NCBI GenBank assembly: GCA_013214905.1
Contig: JABSRV010000014.1
Location: 1-36,854, forward strand
Source of the DNA: Psychrobium sp.
GTDB taxonomy: Bacteria; Pseudomonadota; Gammaproteobacteria; Enterobacterales; Psychrobiaceae
Reading direction: 5' to 3'
Length of the DNA: 36,854 nt
In this document: positions 7,311-17,859 of the stretch, piece after piece
Layout of the letters: every line of letters begins with the position of its first letter
Numbering within the stretch: the first letter of the stretch is position 1
Made by a program: the position numbers and the translations under genes
The notes under the pieces: model-generated
The model's input: only the letters and a program-made list of their open reading frames with translations
The model's database searches: none
Told to the model about the DNA's origin: nothing

Positions 7311-10208
7311 TTAGTCTGGCGAAACAACAATAAAACGCAAACAATCTAGCTGTACTTGCGCGTTGTCGATGTATTTTGCTAATTGCGCTTGCTCGGTGCG
7401 CAAATGCTCAATTTCTTCATCACGAATATTCGGGTTAACCGCTTGCAAGTCAACTAAACGTGATAATTCACTATCAAGTTCAGCATTCATTTTCGCTAAC
7501 GCTTGCGCTTTAATATCAACGAGTGCGTCTTGAGCCAAGCTACTGCTTTGCTGCACTTGCAGATGAATAAAGGCTTGTGAAGCGGTTACTAACTTACTGG
7601 CAATGTGGCGACCAATAGGGCTTAATTGCACGCTTAGCTTGTCGTAGCTAATGTTTTTGTGCAAGTTGTTGCCATTTTTGTCCATTAATAAACGCATTGG
7701 CGTGGCTGGTAAAAAACGACCTATGTGGTATTTTTTCGGCGCTGAAGTATCGGCAACGAAAATCAGCTCTAACAACATGGTACCGGCAGGTAGGGCTTTG
7801 CTCTTTAATACAGAGACCGCATTATTACCCGTGGTATCGCTCAATATCATATCGATACTGCCTTGCACCATCGGATGCTCCCAGTTAATAAACTGGAAGT
7901 CTTCGCGGGCTAATGCTGTTTCACGACTAAAAGTAACAGTGGTGCCATCTTCGCCTAATGCAGGGAATTGGCCTGTTAGCATATGGCCACTAGGGCGCAA
8001 GATAATAGCGTTATCACTATGATCTTCTTGCTCAACACCGCAAATGTCCAACATGTTAAACATGAAGGTTGGCAGCTCATGTCCATCATCGATTTTTGCG
8101 ATACGAGCAGCAATTTCTTTACCTGCCTTTTGACCACCGGAATTTAATTCCAATAGGCGATCTCGACCTTGCTCGACCTTTTCTTTTAGCTGTTGATGCA
8201 TTTCTTGTGTCGTGCTAATCAGCGATGCTAAGTCCTGGCTGGCAGTCTCTTCATCGTTGAGTAAGTCAAACAACGCGTCTTGCACATCGCTAAATACTAA
8301 GCCGCCAGAAGGACAGGTTTCTTGGAACGAATTAAGTCCCTGATGATACCAATCAAGCAATATCTTTTGACTTGAACCTTCAAGATAAGGCACATGTAAT
8401 TGAATATCATTGGCTTGACCAATACGATCCAAACGACCAATGCGCTGCTCTAACAAGTCAGGGTTTAACGGTAAATCGAATAAGACTAAGTGGCGTGCGA
8501 ATTGAAAATTTCGACCTTCAGAGCCAATTTCAGAACACACTAATACTTGCGCGCCATTTTCGCTTTCAGCAAAAAACGCCGCCGCTTTATCACGTTCAAT
8601 TAACGACAAACCTTCATGGAATACCGCACTGCGAATAGCTTCTTTAACGCGTAAAGCTTGTTCAATAACCAAAGCAGTATCGGCATGAGCACAAATGACC
8701 AACAGTTTTTCTTTGCTTGATTTGATTAATTCAATCAGCCATTGGATACGCGGATCAAACGCCCACCATGACGCATCTTTGCCTTCAAACGATTGGAAAA
8801 TTTCTTCAGGGTACAATGATTGTAAAGCCAGCTGTGCAACCGATTGCTTGCCGCCCATTAACTTAGCGACCTTTATCGAACCAGAATACTGCTTAGGCAT
8901 TGGCAATGGATAAGTATTAAGGATACGTTTAGGGAATCCTTTGACTGCGTGGCGGGTATTACGCATTAATACGCGACTAGTACCGTGGCGATCAAGTAAT
9001 AGTTGTAATAGCTCATCACGAGACGCAGACGCTGGATCTTGCGCGATATTATCTAATAAATCGCTGATATCACGTTCTTTTAGCATCTTGGTTAAGGTGC
9101 TGCGAGTATCGTCAGATAGCGCTTGCTGCTCCATTAACTCGTTTGCCGCAGTGGCTACGTGTTGATATTCTTTTTCTTCGTCTAAGAAACTCTGGTAATC
9201 GTAAAAACGATCTGGGTCTAATAAACGCAAACGAGCGAAATGAGACTCGTGACCTAGCTGATCAGGGGTTGCTGTTAGCAATAATATGCCCGGAGTCTGT
9301 TGCGCTAAGCCTTCAACGATACGATATTCACGTGATGGTTTGACACTGTTCCATTCAAGGTGATGTGCTTCATCGACAACAATCAAATCCCAATCGCCAT
9401 CTAATGCTTGTTTATAATGAACATTTTTACGCAGTAAACTTAGGCTAGCAATAATTAACTGCTCGCTCTCGAATGGGTTTTCAGCGTCTAACCCGGCTTC
9501 TATACAGCGTTCTTCGTCGAAAATAGCGAAGTTGAGGTTAAAGCGGCGACGCATTTCTACTAACCATTGGTGTTGCAGTGAATCAGGTAGAAGTATCAGC
9601 ACTCGCTCTGCACGGCCGGTTAAAACCTGTTGCAAAATAATCATGCCGGCTTCAATGGTTTTGCCCAAACCTACTTCATCGGCTAGTAAAACACGCGGCG
9701 CATAACGGCTACCGACTTCTTTAGCGATGTGTAATTGATGTGGGATCAGGCTAGCGCGGGTTCCAGCAAGGCCTAGCAAATCACTTTGTTGCATTTTATG
9801 ACGCTGAATTAAGCAATCATAACGCAAGCTAAAATGATTCATGCGTTCGATTTGTCCGGCGAACATGCGATCTTGAGGCTTATTGAAACGGATATTGTGA
9901 CATAACATCACTTCACGTAATTTTACGTCAGTTTCATCGTTGTCTTCACGATCGCCAGTATAGGTAACTAGACCATTATCGTCTTTTAAACCAGTGACGA
10001 TCATATTCCAGCCTTCATGGCTTTTTATACTATCACCGATATTAAAAATAACGCGTGTTAACGGCGCTTCTTCGCGAGAAAAATGGCGACTTTCGCCAGT
10101 TGCGGAAAATAGAACGGTGACGGTGCGGCCTTCAACAGCAACGACCGTGCCTAATCCGAGATCAGATTCAGTATCACTAATCCAACGTTGAGCCAGTACG
10201 TAAGGCAT
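7311..10208 (-). CDS. rapA: RNA polymerase-associated SWI/SNF ATPase RapA
   Basis: RapA (HepA) binds core RNA polymerase and uses ATP to recycle polymerase stalled after transcription. At 965 residues it nearly equals E. coli RapA (968) and follows it from the first residues. An N-terminal tandem Tudor-like region (1-110) precedes the Swi2/Snf2 core. Walker A is GLGKT at 180-184, the DEAH box is at 279-282, and the C-terminal helicase lobe includes CSEIGSEGRNFQ and QRIGRLDRIGQ. A long C-terminal domain follows. It is monocistronic. A 444-base spacer containing a MITE candidate separates it from the divergent kinase gene. Confidence 0.97.
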   Translation of the reverse strand: MPYVLAQRWISDTESDLGLGTVVAVEGRTVTVLFSATGESRHFSREEAPLTRVIFNIGDSIKSHEGWNMIVTGLKDDNGLVTYTGDREDNDETDVKLREVMLCHNIRFNKPQDRMFAGQIERMNHFSLRYDCLIQRHKMQQSDLLGLAGTRASLIPHQLHIAKEVGSRYAPRVLLADEVGLGKTIEAGMIILQQVLTGRAERVLILLPDSLQHQWLVEMRRRFNLNFAIFDEERCIEAGLDAENPFESEQLIIASLSLLRKNVHYKQALDGDWDLIVVDEAHHLEWNSVKPSREYRIVEGLAQQTPGILLLTATPDQLGHESHFARLRLLDPDRFYDYQSFLDEEKEYQHVATAANELMEQQALSDDTRSTLTKMLKERDISDLLDNIAQDPASASRDELLQLLLDRHGTSRVLMRNTRHAVKGFPKRILNTYPLPMPKQYSGSIKVAKLMGGKQSVAQLALQSLYPEEIFQSFEGKDASWWAFDPRIQWLIELIKSSKEKLLVICAHADTALVIEQALRVKEAIRSAVFHEGLSLIERDKAAAFFAESENGAQVLVCSEIGSEGRNFQFARHLVLFDLPLNPDLLEQRIGRLDRIGQANDIQLHVPYLEGSSQKILLDWYHQGLNSFQETCPSGGLVFSDVQDALFDLLNDEETASQDLASLISTTQEMHQQLKEKVEQGRDRLLELNSGGQKAGKEIAARIAKIDDGHELPTFMFNMLDICGVEQEDHSDNAIILRPSGHMLTGQFPALGEDGTTVTFSRETALAREDFQFINWEHPMVQGSIDMILSDTTGNNAVSVLKSKALPAGTMLLELIFVADTSAPKKYHIGRFLPATPMRLLMDKNGNNLHKNISYDKLSVQLSPIGRHIASKLVTASQAFIHLQVQQSSSLAQDALVDIKAQALAKMNAELDSELSRLVDLQAVNPNIRDEEIEHLRTEQAQLAKYIDNAQVQLDCLRFIVVSPD

Positions 10209-10366
10209 TTGGGAGTCTCTCTAGCCAGATAAAAAACGGTGGCGTATCTTACATTAACCACTAACGTTTTGCATGGCTAATCTAAGCATATTTTCAAAAA
10301 GTTTGAGCATCAATGCTAAGTGTAGTTTCAACGGCAAAAAAGGACGATAAAAAAAGCAGTATTTTA

Positions 10367-10535
10367 GGGTCTGTTGATCTTTGTAGCTTGTTTTTGCAGT
10401 GAGTTGTTTGTGTTTTATACAGGGCAGAGCCTATTGCCGAGGAGATAAAGCCGGGAATAACCAGGCCACAATCCTCATTCCTTGCTTAGAACACCTCTAG
10501 ATGAACGAAAATCAAGCGAAAAATTCAACAGACCC
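10367..10535. mobile_element. 169-bp MITE candidate with 11-bp terminal inverted repeats
   Basis: The spacer between rapA and the sensor kinase contains GGGTCTGTTGA at 10367 and its exact reverse complement TCAACAGACCC ending at 10535. Both are flanked by TA (TA-GGG...CCC-TA), which could be a TA target duplication. The inside has no open frame of note. This fits a non-autonomous derivative of an insertion sequence whose transposase is elsewhere. The rest of the 10209-10652 spacer shows no gene. Confidence 0.65.
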
Positions 10536-10652
10536 TATAGTTTTTATTTAAAAGTGGTGTCCGGACGTTATAATCGAGCAGATATTTTTGACCATCATTG
10601 ATTAACCAATGGCAAGGTCATGTGTGATGAACACTTTGGGCGGGAGCCATTA

Positions 10653-13600
10653 ATGCAAAGCAATATACTCGGTCGTTATAACCGCTCTATTTTATATACT
10701 TATTTCGGCGTGCTAGCGTTAGCGTTAATCGCCTCGTTATGGGTATTGAAAACCAACCGAAGCGATGCGATTCAAGAGCGCTATGCGCAAGTCATTACCC
10801 AAGAGCATCAAGTGCAGCGTTTGCTCGACTCTGGTGTGCGTGCCGTGACCTCGCTTAATCAATATGCTACCCAGCATTTAAGCCTTGCTGAGGCGCCACG
10901 CATTGAATTGCTATTGTCCTATTATTATTATTCCGATAACTCCATCGATAAAGTGTTTGAGATTGTGCCCAACGTCAAAGAAGAGGCGCAAGATCAATTC
11001 GTGATGGGGCTAATTACCGGCTCTGGAAATTTAGAGCAACGTAGTGATCAATATTATCGTGAAATGGACATGTTGTTTGAAATGAACCTGACTTTTCCGG
11101 TTGCGATGGAAATGGTACCCGATTCGGCGTGGATTTATTATTTGTCGGCCAACGAATTTATTGGTATTTACCCTTGGCCTGGTGATGCCTATGCATTTTC
11201 AGCCGATACCTATCAAAGTTTTGCCTATCAAGGAGCGTTAGCTAAAAATAATCCGCAGCGTAATGTGTATTGGACAGAAGCGTATTTTGACAAAGCGGGC
11301 AAGGGACTAATGACCTCCGTGGGCGTGCCGCTATACATTAAAGATAAATTTCATGGCGCGCTCGTCATCGATGTTACCTTGGCCAGTTTAAGTGAAGAGC
11401 TGCTGCCATTTTCAGCGTTTAATGGTCAAATGATGTTGCTCGACAGTAAACATCAAATCATGGCGCGCAGCTCGGGCATCGAAGACAGCAACGAGTTAGT
11501 TGTTGAGCAGCTAGCCGACCATTTGCCGCCAGCATTACGCAGACTAAGCAGTGAGCAGCTATTTGCCAGTAATCAAGGGCGCTTAATCAATGGTTATTAT
11601 GTGCAATCGGTGCAGCTTGCCAACGCGCCGTTCACCTTATTATATTTTGAGACGCAATCGGAGCTGTTTTCTGATTCATGGCGTCAATTTGTGGTGAGTT
11701 TAGTCTCTATTATGATGGCGTTATCCATCTTAGTTTCGGTTGTACATTGGTTAGCTCACAAGTCATTCATTGGTCCTGCTTACAAACTGATGTTGCATCT
11801 AGAAGACTGCGCCAAAGAACCCGTGCTGCCACCTGAAAATATGGATCATGGTTGGCGACCATTTTTCTCCTTGATAAGTCGTACATTCAACGAAAACAAG
11901 ACCTATACCCAGCAATTGGCCGAAGATAATCGCCAACTTGATATTCAGGTAGCGCAGCGTACGGAGAAATTGCGCGAGAGCAATAAGCGCCGAGAACATG
12001 AATATGCACTTTTACGTTCGCTTATTGACTCGATCCCCGATGTTATTTTTTATAAAGATACCGAAGGTCGTTTTCTTGGTTGCAACAAAGCGGCGCATGA
12101 AATGTTTGGTGTTACCGAGCAGCAACTTGTTGGTAAACATACCGATGAGATCCTCAAAGGCAGTTTAGCGAGTTTGTTGCAACAAGATGATAGGCAAGTC
12201 ATTGATGAAGGCAAGACCGTCACGGCATTGCAGCATTTAACTATTAACGATAACTCACGTTTATGGCAGACCCAAAAAACGCCATATACCGGCAGCAATG
12301 GCGAATTGATGGGGCTTATTGGCGTGGCGCGCGACATTACAACCGAGCACGAAGCAGCAGAAAAGTTACGTCACAGCGAAGAACGTTATGCACTGGCGAT
12401 GGACGCGGTCGAAGAAGGTTTGTGGGATTGGCACATTAATACCAACGAGTTACATTGCAACGCTGCTTATTTCACTATGCTGGGTTATCAAGCCAATGAA
12501 AAAAGCCCTGACTGGCGACAGTTTAGACGCTCGGTACACCAAGACGATTGGTTAATGGTTTATCAGAAGATTAATCAACATTTGGCCGATCCGTCATCGC
12601 CATACGAGCATGAGTTTAGAATGTTGGCCAAAAACGGCAGTTACGAATGGGTTTTAGCACGTGGCAGCGTGGTTGAATATGATGAGCTTATGAAGCCAAC
12701 ACGTATGTTGGGCACTCATAAGAATGTCACGAAGCGTCGTGAATATGAACGAGAGTTAATGGAAGCCAAGCAAGATGCTGAAATGGCCAATCGATATAAA
12801 AGTGAATTTTTGGCCAATATGAGCCACGAGATCCGCACGCCGATGAACGGCATTATGGGCATGATCCAATTAGCGTTGCGCACATCCCTTGATCATCAAC
12901 AACATGATTACTTGAATAAGGCGAATAACTCAGCCAATTCGTTACTGCATATCATCAACGATATCTTAGATTTCTCAAAAATTGAAGCCGGTAAATTGGA
13001 ACTAGAGCAGATTGAATTTGATCTTGAAACCGTGCTCGACTCGGTGATTAATGTCAACGTTATTGAGGCGCAAAAGAAAGGCCTAGATCTTTTATTGATA
13101 GCACCTTCTGAGCCGTTGATTTTAGTTGGTGATAGTCTGCGCCTAAATCAAATATTGACCAATATCGTGTCAAACGCGGTTAAATTCACCAGCAGCGGTT
13201 TTGTTGAATTGAGCTGTATGGTGACTCAAAACAATGATAGCGCCAGACTGATCTTTAGCGTAACTGACAGCGGTATTGGCATTGAAGAAAATAAGTTACC
13301 CAAATTGTTTAAGGCGTTTAGTCAAGCTGATGGCTCGACCACCAGAGAGTTTGGCGGATCCGGTCTAGGTTTATCTATTTCAGATCACTTAGTCGAAATG
13401 ATGGGGGGGAAATTTTTGGTTTCAAGCCAATTAGGAAAAGGTAGCTGTTTTAGTTTTGCCATAGACTTGCAATGCAAACCACAGAAACGGACATGGCAGT
13501 TACCTACTATGTTGCAATCTGCTGCGTTATTGCTCATTGAACCTGACGTGCGAACACAGGCTGTTTATGGTGGCATGTTGCGAGATTTTGGTTTCCAGTT

Positions 13601-14276
13601 GCAATGCGCCTCAGACATAAAGAGTGCATTGCATGACGTCAAAAAACAGCAGATCGTGTTACTCGATTGGACCAAGTTCAAAAATAAAGCGGCGTTAAAG
13701 CAGTTGACTGAAAAAAGTGCGGCGGCAATATTCCTGTTGGTTAACTACGGTGATGACGTGATGAAAGATCACGACATTGCACAATGGGTTACCGGCATCT
13801 TTAGCAAACCACTATCACCCAATGAAATGATCCGCCGCATCACGGAACATTTAAATAAAAACCCATTACAAACACAACAAAAGAAAGCTGAAAAAGTGGC
13901 TAAAGGGCTGATATTGCTCGTTGATGATAATATTATTAATCAACAAGTTGCCAAAGGTCTGTTAGAGTCGCAAGGCTATGAAGTGGAGTTGGCTGACAAT
14001 GGTCAAGAGGCCGTGGATGCGGTTGAAAAGAAAAGCTATCAATTGGTATTAATGGATATTCAAATGCCAGTGATGGACGGACTGACCGCCGCGCAAGAGA
14101 TTAGGAAGCATTTCACATCATTGCAATTGCCTATTGTCGCGATGACCGCGCATGCAATGAGTGGTGATCGAGAGAAAAGTTTAGACGCTGGCATGAATGA
14201 TCACATTACCAAGCCTTTGGTATTAAAAGATATGTTTGAAACGATTGAACGCTGTATGAAAGAGTCAAAACAATAA
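10653..14276 (+). CDS. Hybrid sensor histidine kinase with two PAS and two receiver domains
   Basis: A membrane-bound sensor kinase of 1207 residues from the start used here. ATG 10653 has GGGAG seven bases upstream and is preferred over the in-frame ATG at 10620. Helices at about 12-32 and 346-368 enclose a large periplasmic sensor region. PAS domains follow near 453-570 and 578-705. The HisKA H-box has H725 in MSHEIRTPM. The ATPase has its N box near 831 ([14 protein letters not shown]) and G boxes DSGIGI and [10 protein letters not shown] divergent receiver lies near 950-1055: the acidic pair reads IEPD, a D is kept in LLDW, and the K of SKPLS is kept. A canonical receiver near 1085-1200 has D1135 in LMDIQMP. 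No Hpt domain or partner regulator lies nearby; signal and output are unknown. Confidence 0.92.
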   Translation: MQSNILGRYNRSILYTYFGVLALALIASLWVLKTNRSDAIQERYAQVITQEHQVQRLLDSGVRAVTSLNQYATQHLSLAEAPRIELLLSYYYYSDNSIDKVFEIVPNVKEEAQDQFVMGLITGSGNLEQRSDQYYREMDMLFEMNLTFPVAMEMVPDSAWIYYLSANEFIGIYPWPGDAYAFSADTYQSFAYQGALAKNNPQRNVYWTEAYFDKAGKGLMTSVGVPLYIKDKFHGALVIDVTLASLSEELLPFSAFNGQMMLLDSKHQIMARSSGIEDSNELVVEQLADHLPPALRRLSSEQLFASNQGRLINGYYVQSVQLANAPFTLLYFETQSELFSDSWRQFVVSLVSIMMALSILVSVVHWLAHKSFIGPAYKLMLHLEDCAKEPVLPPENMDHGWRPFFSLISRTFNENKTYTQQLAEDNRQLDIQVAQRTEKLRESNKRREHEYALLRSLIDSIPDVIFYKDTEGRFLGCNKAAHEMFGVTEQQLVGKHTDEILKGSLASLLQQDDRQVIDEGKTVTALQHLTINDNSRLWQTQKTPYTGSNGELMGLIGVARDITTEHEAAEKLRHSEERYALAMDAVEEGLWDWHINTNELHCNAAYFTMLGYQANEKSPDWRQFRRSVHQDDWLMVYQKINQHLADPSSPYEHEFRMLAKNGSYEWVLARGSVVEYDELMKPTRMLGTHKNVTKRREYERELMEAKQDAEMANRYKSEFLANMSHEIRTPMNGIMGMIQLALRTSLDHQQHDYLNKANNSANSLLHIINDILDFSKIEAGKLELEQIEFDLETVLDSVINVNVIEAQKKGLDLLLIAPSEPLILVGDSLRLNQILTNIVSNAVKFTSSGFVELSCMVTQNNDSARLIFSVTDSGIGIEENKLPKLFKAFSQADGSTTREFGGSGLGLSISDHLVEMMGGKFLVSSQLGKGSCFSFAIDLQCKPQKRTWQLPTMLQSAALLLIEPDVRTQAVYGGMLRDFGFQLQCASDIKSALHDVKKQQIVLLDWTKFKNKAALKQLTEKSAAAIFLLVNYGDDVMKDHDIAQWVTGIFSKPLSPNEMIRRITEHLNKNPLQTQQKKAEKVAKGLILLVDDNIINQQVAKGLLESQGYEVELADNGQEAVDAVEKKSYQLVLMDIQMPVMDGLTAAQEIRKHFTSLQLPIVAMTAHAMSGDREKSLDAGMNDHITKPLVLKDMFETIERCMKESKQ

Positions 14277-14321
14277 TGTAACAATTCAGCGTCTTGTCAT
14301 TTGTCACCATTTTGTTGTCGA

Positions 14322-14472
14322 AAGTGCTCATTTATGCGTATAAACTCCGCGCTTTATGAACTACATCCGTGTAGTTCACCAGCATAGCTGGCCAACTAAC
14401 GTTGTTCAAAAGTGTTCCAGACACTTTTGTCTCCTCAAACTTGCACCAAATGACTGCGCGATGAACTGCTAC
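14322..14472 (+). repeat. Repeat R2, copy interrupted by a 75-bp hairpin insertion
   Basis: Bases 14322-14355 and 14431-14472 match positions 1-34 and 35-76 of the window, so the 76-bp repeat is split at one point by 14356-14430. The insert contains two perfect 8-bp hairpins, gaactaca/tgtagttc (14358-14377) and aaaagtgt/acactttt (14408-14428), plus a weaker one around agcatagctggcc. No target duplication is obvious. It lies between the sensor kinase and the protease. Confidence 0.85.
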
Positions 14473-14518
14473 ATATCATACTAAATTACTACATAATAAT
14501 AAGAACTTGGGGAAAATA

Positions 14519-16909
14519 ATGAATGTATTTAAAGCCACAATCACATTGAGTATTGTGGCAATGTTTACGATGTCGCCGTTTGCCATAGCTGACAACTTTA
14601 GTGACAAAGTAGCGGGATTTAGTAAGAAATCAGGTTTTTTCAATATATATGGCAGCGAAAAAAAAGCGAGCTTACTACTTGAAGTCGATAAATTAGAGCA
14701 ACCGTTTGTCTATGTCACCAGTTTAATACAAGGTATTGGTTCAAACGATTTAGGCTTAGATCGCGGACAAATTGGTGATTCTCGCTTGGTGCAGTTTGAG
14801 CGTATTGGCGGGAAAATTATTTTACGCCAACTTAATCCATATTTCCGTGCCGATAGCAGTAATAAAAGCGAAGTTCGTGCGCTAGAACAAGCCTTTGCTC
14901 AATCTGTCTTATTGTCGTTTCCTATTGTTGCCGAGCGAAAAGGGCGCATATTAATCGATGTTAGCAAGTTTGTGACGCAAGATGTGCATGGAGTGGCTAA
15001 TCAATTAAAACGTAGTGGAGAGGGAAGTTATCGCGTTAATGATGCCACTTCAATGGCGTTATGGTCACAATCTAAAACGTTTCCCCGCAATACTGAGCTT
15101 AGTGCACTAGTGACTTTTAGTGGCGAGCCTAAAGGCAAGTATCTCAGCACGGTAACACCAGATGCACGTCATGTCTCAGTGCGCTTTCGCCACTCTTTAC
15201 TGCAATTGCCAGAAGATGGCTACAAGATGCGCGAATTCCATCCTTATAGCGGTTATTACGCCTTTGCTTATCAAGATTATAGCCAGCCGATTTCTAAGCC
15301 ATTAAGCCAACGTTATATTTATCGTCATCGTTTGGAACTTGATAAACAGGGCAAGGTTGTTAAACCTATTACCTTTTATCTAGATCCAGGCGTGCCAGAG
15401 CCAATTCGCGGCGCGTTATTAGACGGTGCTCGCTGGTGGAGCACGGCCTTTGACAAGGCGGGTTATCAGGGCGCATTTAATGTGAAAATGCTACCCGCTG
15501 ACGCTGATCCGCTAGACGTTCGTTATAACGTCATTCAATGGGTTCATCGTTCGACGCGAGGTTGGTCTTATGGCAGTTCGGTAAGTGATCCGCGCACCGG
15601 TGAAATAATGAAAAGCCATGTCACACTCGGTTCTTTACGCGTACGACAAGATTACTTATTAGCGTCTGGCTTGCTCGCGGGTCAAAACAAAGATCATGTA
15701 TCTAAGCTGGCACAAGCCATGGCATTAGCTCGTATTAGGCAGCTAGCGGCGCATGAAGTTGGCCACACGCTAGGCATCGCACATAACTTTGCCGCCAGTG
15801 GTGATAATCGTGCGTCGGTCATGGATTATCCGCATCCGTTGATTGATATCAAGCAGGGTGAAATAAGTATAAGCAACGCTTACGGCGTTGGCATGGGCGC
15901 TTGGGATGATCACTCAATCAAATACGGCTATGGTGATTTAAGCAAAGCGCAACTTACTCAATTGATAAATAAGAGCAAGAGCAGTGGCCTGCGTTTTATG
16001 TCAGACAGTGACGCACGTGCATCGGGTGGCTCGAACCCTCACGCTCACTTGTGGGATAACGGCGAGAAAGCAGACGTAGAGTTACTGCATTTAAGCAAGG
16101 TACGTCACATTGCATTGAGCAACATGAGCAGTGACATGTTAGACGGCGCATTGGCGCAATCTGAATTACGCGAAGCTATCGTGCCGATGTACTTATTGCA
16201 TCGTTTTCAGGTAACTGCTGCTAGTAAAATAATCGCCGGCATCGATTATAATTACGCCATGGTTGGCGAGACATTGGTTAATAAAGTGGTTGCCGCCAAA
16301 TGGCAGCGCGATGCACTTAACGCAGTATTAAGCACACTGACGCCAGAGTTTTTAACCTTGCCAGCAGCACTGATTGGCAAACTACCGCCTAAAGCGTTTG
16401 GCTTTTACAACAGTCGTGAGAGCTTTGATTCTCAAAATGGACGTAATATCGACGCTGTCGGTATGAGTGAAGCGAGTGCGCGCCATAGCCTTAATATATT
16501 GTTAAACAGCGCACGCATTAACCGTTTATTGTTACAGCAATATAGCGATGCTAAGCAGTTGTCTTTGGTGGAAGTGTTAGACCAAATTATTACTAAAACG
16601 ATTACCGAGTTTGAGCGTAAACAGCCTTCGAATATAGCCAACTTGGTGGCTCAGCGCACCAATACAGTAGTGATTGAGCAGTTGTTAAAAGCCTTGCACA
16701 ATGGCGGCGTATCGATGGAAGCTAAAAGCGTTATTATGCAGCGCCTTACTGCGCTAAGCGATTGGTTGGACAGCAAATTAATACGCGGTAATAAGACACA
16801 ACGCGCGCACTTTAAATTGCTAAAGAATGGCTTATTGAAAGGGCTTAGCGACAAAGATTTTAAATTGATCGCAAATCCAGCAAAATTACCACCGGGATCA
16901 CCGATTTAA
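14519..16909 (+). CDS. Periplasmic zinc metalloprotease (metzincin-like, DUF5117/DUF4953 type)
   Basis: A secreted zinc protease of 796 residues. The extended zinc site H412-E-x2-H416-x2-G-x2-H422-N (HEVGHTLGIAHN) and a Met-turn (SVMDYPHP) about 20 residues later define a metzincin fold. The N-terminal region (NIYGSEKKASLLLEVDKL..., RIGGKIILRQLNPYFRA) and the long C-terminal helical part match the large bacterial family with DUF5117 and DUF4953 domains. The signal peptide is about residues 1-24 (FAIA/DNF). I chose ATG 14519, with GGGGAA six bases upstream, over an in-frame TTG at 14507. Substrates are unknown. It is monocistronic. Confidence 0.87.
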   Translation: MNVFKATITLSIVAMFTMSPFAIADNFSDKVAGFSKKSGFFNIYGSEKKASLLLEVDKLEQPFVYVTSLIQGIGSNDLGLDRGQIGDSRLVQFERIGGKIILRQLNPYFRADSSNKSEVRALEQAFAQSVLLSFPIVAERKGRILIDVSKFVTQDVHGVANQLKRSGEGSYRVNDATSMALWSQSKTFPRNTELSALVTFSGEPKGKYLSTVTPDARHVSVRFRHSLLQLPEDGYKMREFHPYSGYYAFAYQDYSQPISKPLSQRYIYRHRLELDKQGKVVKPITFYLDPGVPEPIRGALLDGARWWSTAFDKAGYQGAFNVKMLPADADPLDVRYNVIQWVHRSTRGWSYGSSVSDPRTGEIMKSHVTLGSLRVRQDYLLASGLLAGQNKDHVSKLAQAMALARIRQLAAHEVGHTLGIAHNFAASGDNRASVMDYPHPLIDIKQGEISISNAYGVGMGAWDDHSIKYGYGDLSKAQLTQLINKSKSSGLRFMSDSDARASGGSNPHAHLWDNGEKADVELLHLSKVRHIALSNMSSDMLDGALAQSELREAIVPMYLLHRFQVTAASKIIAGIDYNYAMVGETLVNKVVAAKWQRDALNAVLSTLTPEFLTLPAALIGKLPPKAFGFYNSRESFDSQNGRNIDAVGMSEASARHSLNILLNSARINRLLLQQYSDAKQLSLVEVLDQIITKTITEFERKQPSNIANLVAQRTNTVVIEQLLKALHNGGVSMEAKSVIMQRLTALSDWLDSKLIRGNKTQRAHFKLLKNGLLKGLSDKDFKLIANPAKLPPGSPI

Positions 16910-16993
16910 CCTACCAGGGTAGTAACGCGTGGGTCGAGATCCCCGATAAAAAGACCACGGGGATGACATTTTCGGAGGAGTTCGCCTAGCCTC

Positions 16994-17082
16994 GTCATCC
17001 GGCAGTTTGACCAGTCCCGTCATCCGGCAGTTTGACCAGCCCTGTCATCCCGCAGTTTGACCGACCCCGTCATCCCGCAGTT
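16994..17082. repeat. 25-bp tandem repeat, three full units and a partial
   Basis: The unit gtcatccSgcagtttgacc plus six variable bases begins at 16994, 17019, 17044 and 17069. The fourth unit breaks off after gtcatcccgcagtt and leads into a hairpin atcccgcag...tgcgggat. On both sides (16935-16970 and 17138-17160) are further copies of a gatccccgata motif. The array fills the space between the convergent protease and regulator genes. Confidence 0.85.
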
Positions 17083-17171
17083 CTCTTATGCGGGATCTCA
17101 TTTAGCGATTTACCAAGCAGGGGGCAGGCACGCGTGATACGAGATCCCCGATAAAAGACTTCGGAGACTTT

Positions 17172-17792
17172 TTACAGCAGAGGTGTAATCAAATAACAGC
17201 AGCGTCTGGCACCGTCGATAATGTGTTCGGTGCGTTTTACACTGGCTAATGAGGCGAAGAGTTGCTGGAATTGATTAAGCTCTGACTGGCAAAAATTTTG
17301 ACAACTGGTCGCAGCGGCACAAATTGGGCAATGGTTTTCAATCAGCAAATAATCATTGTCTTGTTGTTGCCACGTCGCCATGTAACCTTCTTTAGAGCGC
17401 AGGTTAGCCAATGCCTCTAATTTACTGCTAATGGTGGTGTGCGGTGATAACTCACGGATATACAACACCATGCTATCGCTTTCACGCTGGGCAATGACCT
17501 TGTCTAACCCTTCTTGACCAAAAATAGATTGCACTGTCTCAATCAAGGCTACCGTTAAGTCACTGTGGCAATCGGGATAACGTGCATGCCCCTGTTCGGT
17601 CAATTGCCAATATCGAGTCGGACGTCCGACACCTTCGTTACGTTCAAAATGCTCAATTAAGCCATTTTTAGTCAGGCTATTAAGGTGCTGACGCACGCCC
17701 ATGGTGGTGAGTTTAAATTCCGTACTTAAGCCTGTAACCGACTGTGGGCCATGGCTTTTAATGCGAAAGAGTATTTTATCAGGTGTTTTCAT
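17172..17792 (-). CDS. SufR-like winged-helix regulator with cysteine cluster
   Basis: A 206-residue transcription regulator. The N-terminal winged helix (about 1-65) includes the recognition segment TTMGVRQHLNSL and the wing GVGRPTRYWQLT. The C-terminal half carries C155-P-I-C158, C164, C168, H190 and C198-C199 in the arrangement of SufR-type regulators, which bind an Fe-S cluster and repress Fe-S assembly genes. No suf gene is nearby, so the target is unknown and a general redox or iron-sulfur sensor is inference. It lies 67 bases after the kinase-like gene on the same strand and may share its transcript. Confidence 0.75.
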   Translation of the reverse strand: MKTPDKILFRIKSHGPQSVTGLSTEFKLTTMGVRQHLNSLTKNGLIEHFERNEGVGRPTRYWQLTEQGHARYPDCHSDLTVALIETVQSIFGQEGLDKVIAQRESDSMVLYIRELSPHTTISSKLEALANLRSKEGYMATWQQQDNDYLLIENHCPICAAATSCQNFCQSELNQFQQLFASLASVKRTEHIIDGARRCCYLITPLL

Positions 17793-17859
17793 GGCGCTAT
17801 TATTGATTAAGTCGCTTAATTTGTAAATTAAATACTTTGTTAATTAGCGCCAGCGCAGG

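Noticed and set aside
16994-17093. CRISPR array
   Set aside because: Units are contiguous 25-bp tandem copies with no unique spacers and no cas genes nearby.
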